Assembly (NCBI RefSeq): GCF_900580675.1
Contig: NZ_UTBG01000150.1
Coordinates: forward strand, 1 to 64,000
DNA from: Pseudomonas viridiflava
Lineage (GTDB): Bacteria; Pseudomonadota; Gammaproteobacteria; Pseudomonadales; Pseudomonadaceae
Direction: 5' to 3'
Length of the DNA stretch: 64,000 bases
The notes under the pieces were generated by a model. The model was given only the letters and a program-made list of their open reading frames with translations. It made no database searches and was not told the DNA's origin. A program made the position numbers and the translations under genes. Of this stretch, positions 63,419 through 64,000 are shown piece by piece (position 1 is the first letter of the stretch; each line of letters starts with the position of its first letter).

Positions 63419-64000
63419 TCAAACACTGATCCGCGCTTCACTGGCCAGGCGTGCGATGGCCATGTCCAGCTCGTCCAGCGCGGTCATGGCCTTGGCGTCG
63501 TCCTGCTTGAGCAGTGTTTCGGCGCGGTGGCAGGCCGCGCGCAATTGCGGAACGCCGCAGTAGCGGGTAGCACCATGCAAGCGGTGGACGCGTTCGATCA
63601 GCGCATTGTTGTCGTTGGCGTCACGTGCGACGTTGATGGCCTCCCGGTCGGCGTCCAGGGACGCGAGCAGCATGGCGAGCATGTCGGCGGCCAGGTCCGC
63701 CTTGCCGGCGGCCAGGCGCAGGCCTTCCTCGTGGTCCAGCACCGGCGGCTGCACGGCAGGGCTCGCGCCGTCGGCACCGCGTTCCGGGCCCTGGTTGCGC
63801 AGGGCCAGGCCGGTCCACTTCAGCACCACCTGGGCCAGCTGCCGCTCGCTGATGGGTTTGGTCAGGTAATCGTCCATGCCGCTTTGCAGCAAGGCGCGTT
63901 TTTCATTGGCCATGGCGTGGGCGGTGAGAGCGACCACCGGTAATGGCGTGCCCTGGCGCTCGCTTTCCCACTGGCGGATCGCCTCGGTGCTCTGGCGGCC
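63419..64000 (-). CDS. gacS: GacS hybrid sensor kinase, 3' part (cut by window end)
   Basis: The last 193 residues of the gene are present; the upstream part lies beyond the window. The C-terminal half of a receiver domain is seen (VVALTAHAMANEKRALLQSGMDDYLTKPIS, with its conserved Lys in LTKP; quoted as a landmark), followed by an HPt domain whose phosphorylated His is in ERVHRLHGATRYCG. This matches GacS, which signals to GacA and the RsmX/Y/Z small RNAs controlling secondary metabolism and biofilm. Confidence 0.9.
   Translation of the reverse strand, partial: GRQSTEAIRQWESERQGTPLPVVALTAHAMANEKRALLQSGMDDYLTKPISERQLAQVVLKWTGLALRNQGPERGADGASPAVQPPVLDHEEGLRLAAGKADLAADMLAMLLASLDADREAINVARDANDNNALIERVHRLHGATRYCGVPQLRAACHRAETLLKQDDAKAMTALDELDMAIARLASEARISV

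Overview
The window is a GC-rich, gene-dense piece of a Pseudomonas chromosome, most likely from the P. fluorescens group. This rests on recognising many encoded proteins as Pseudomonas type (NuoA-N with fused NuoCD, monomeric plus dimeric isocitrate dehydrogenase, GacS, LdhA, FtsK), on the gene order, and on about ten copies of fluorescens-type REP/REPIN palindromes between genes. I see no rRNA, tRNA, CRISPR array, prophage, insertion sequence or transposase. Nearly everything is core genome; the only clearly accessory module is a small toxin-antitoxin pair at 9.0-9.7 kb.

Layout. 0-9 kb: a TetR regulator, a FUSC membrane protein, a GapN-type aldehyde dehydrogenase, a Dyp peroxidase, two MFS transporters, a DUF3087 membrane protein, two tandem acidic mini-proteins and a DUF6555 protein. 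9.0-9.7 kb: a HigB2/HigA2-like module beside an unidentified coding relic. 9.9-24.9 kb: the 13-gene nuo operon (respiratory complex I, minus strand), with a candidate promoter and a perfect inverted repeat upstream. 25.5-37.9 kb: genes around isocitrate metabolism (aceA, monomeric idh, dimeric icd) together with a solitary secretin-N-domain protein, a GNAT enzyme, the L16 arginine hydroxylase RoxA, purB, hflD, mnmA and a Nudix enzyme. 38-43 kb: cspD and the bacterial N-degron set clpS-clpA-infA-bpt-aat. 43.7-51.2 kb: ftsK-lolA-rarA-crcB-serS-cysG on the plus strand. 51.4-54.8 kb: a YqjG-type glutathione transferase, a TrpD2/YbiB protein and tusEBCD. 55-64 kb: a CoA-transferase, sprT, a Yip1-family protein, ttcA, a tag-like glycosylase, DUF2069-wrbA-arsC, a thioredoxin-like lipoprotein, a META-domain lipoprotein with a Cys-rich partner, ldhA and the 3' end of gacS.

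Functional links. AceA, Idh and Icd compete for isocitrate and so set the split between glyoxylate shunt and TCA cycle; the NADH made downstream is oxidised by the complex I encoded next door. TusBCDE passes sulfur to MnmA for tRNA wobble thiolation, and TtcA thiolates C32. ClpS, ClpA, Bpt and Aat form one protein-degradation pathway.

Most notable points: clpA carries a one-base deletion that splits it into two frames; aceA appears to have a leader of about 385 nt preceded by a TGTAGT/ACTACA inverted repeat like that described for the carbon regulator RccR; an intrinsic terminator sits inside the loop of a REPIN between cysG and yqjG; one REPIN is built from two different REP types; and a large inverted repeat lies upstream of ftsK. 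I found no convincing, wholly undescribed multi-gene system. The best candidates for new biology are the aceA leader, the two disordered mini-proteins, and the META-lipoprotein/Cys-rich pair.
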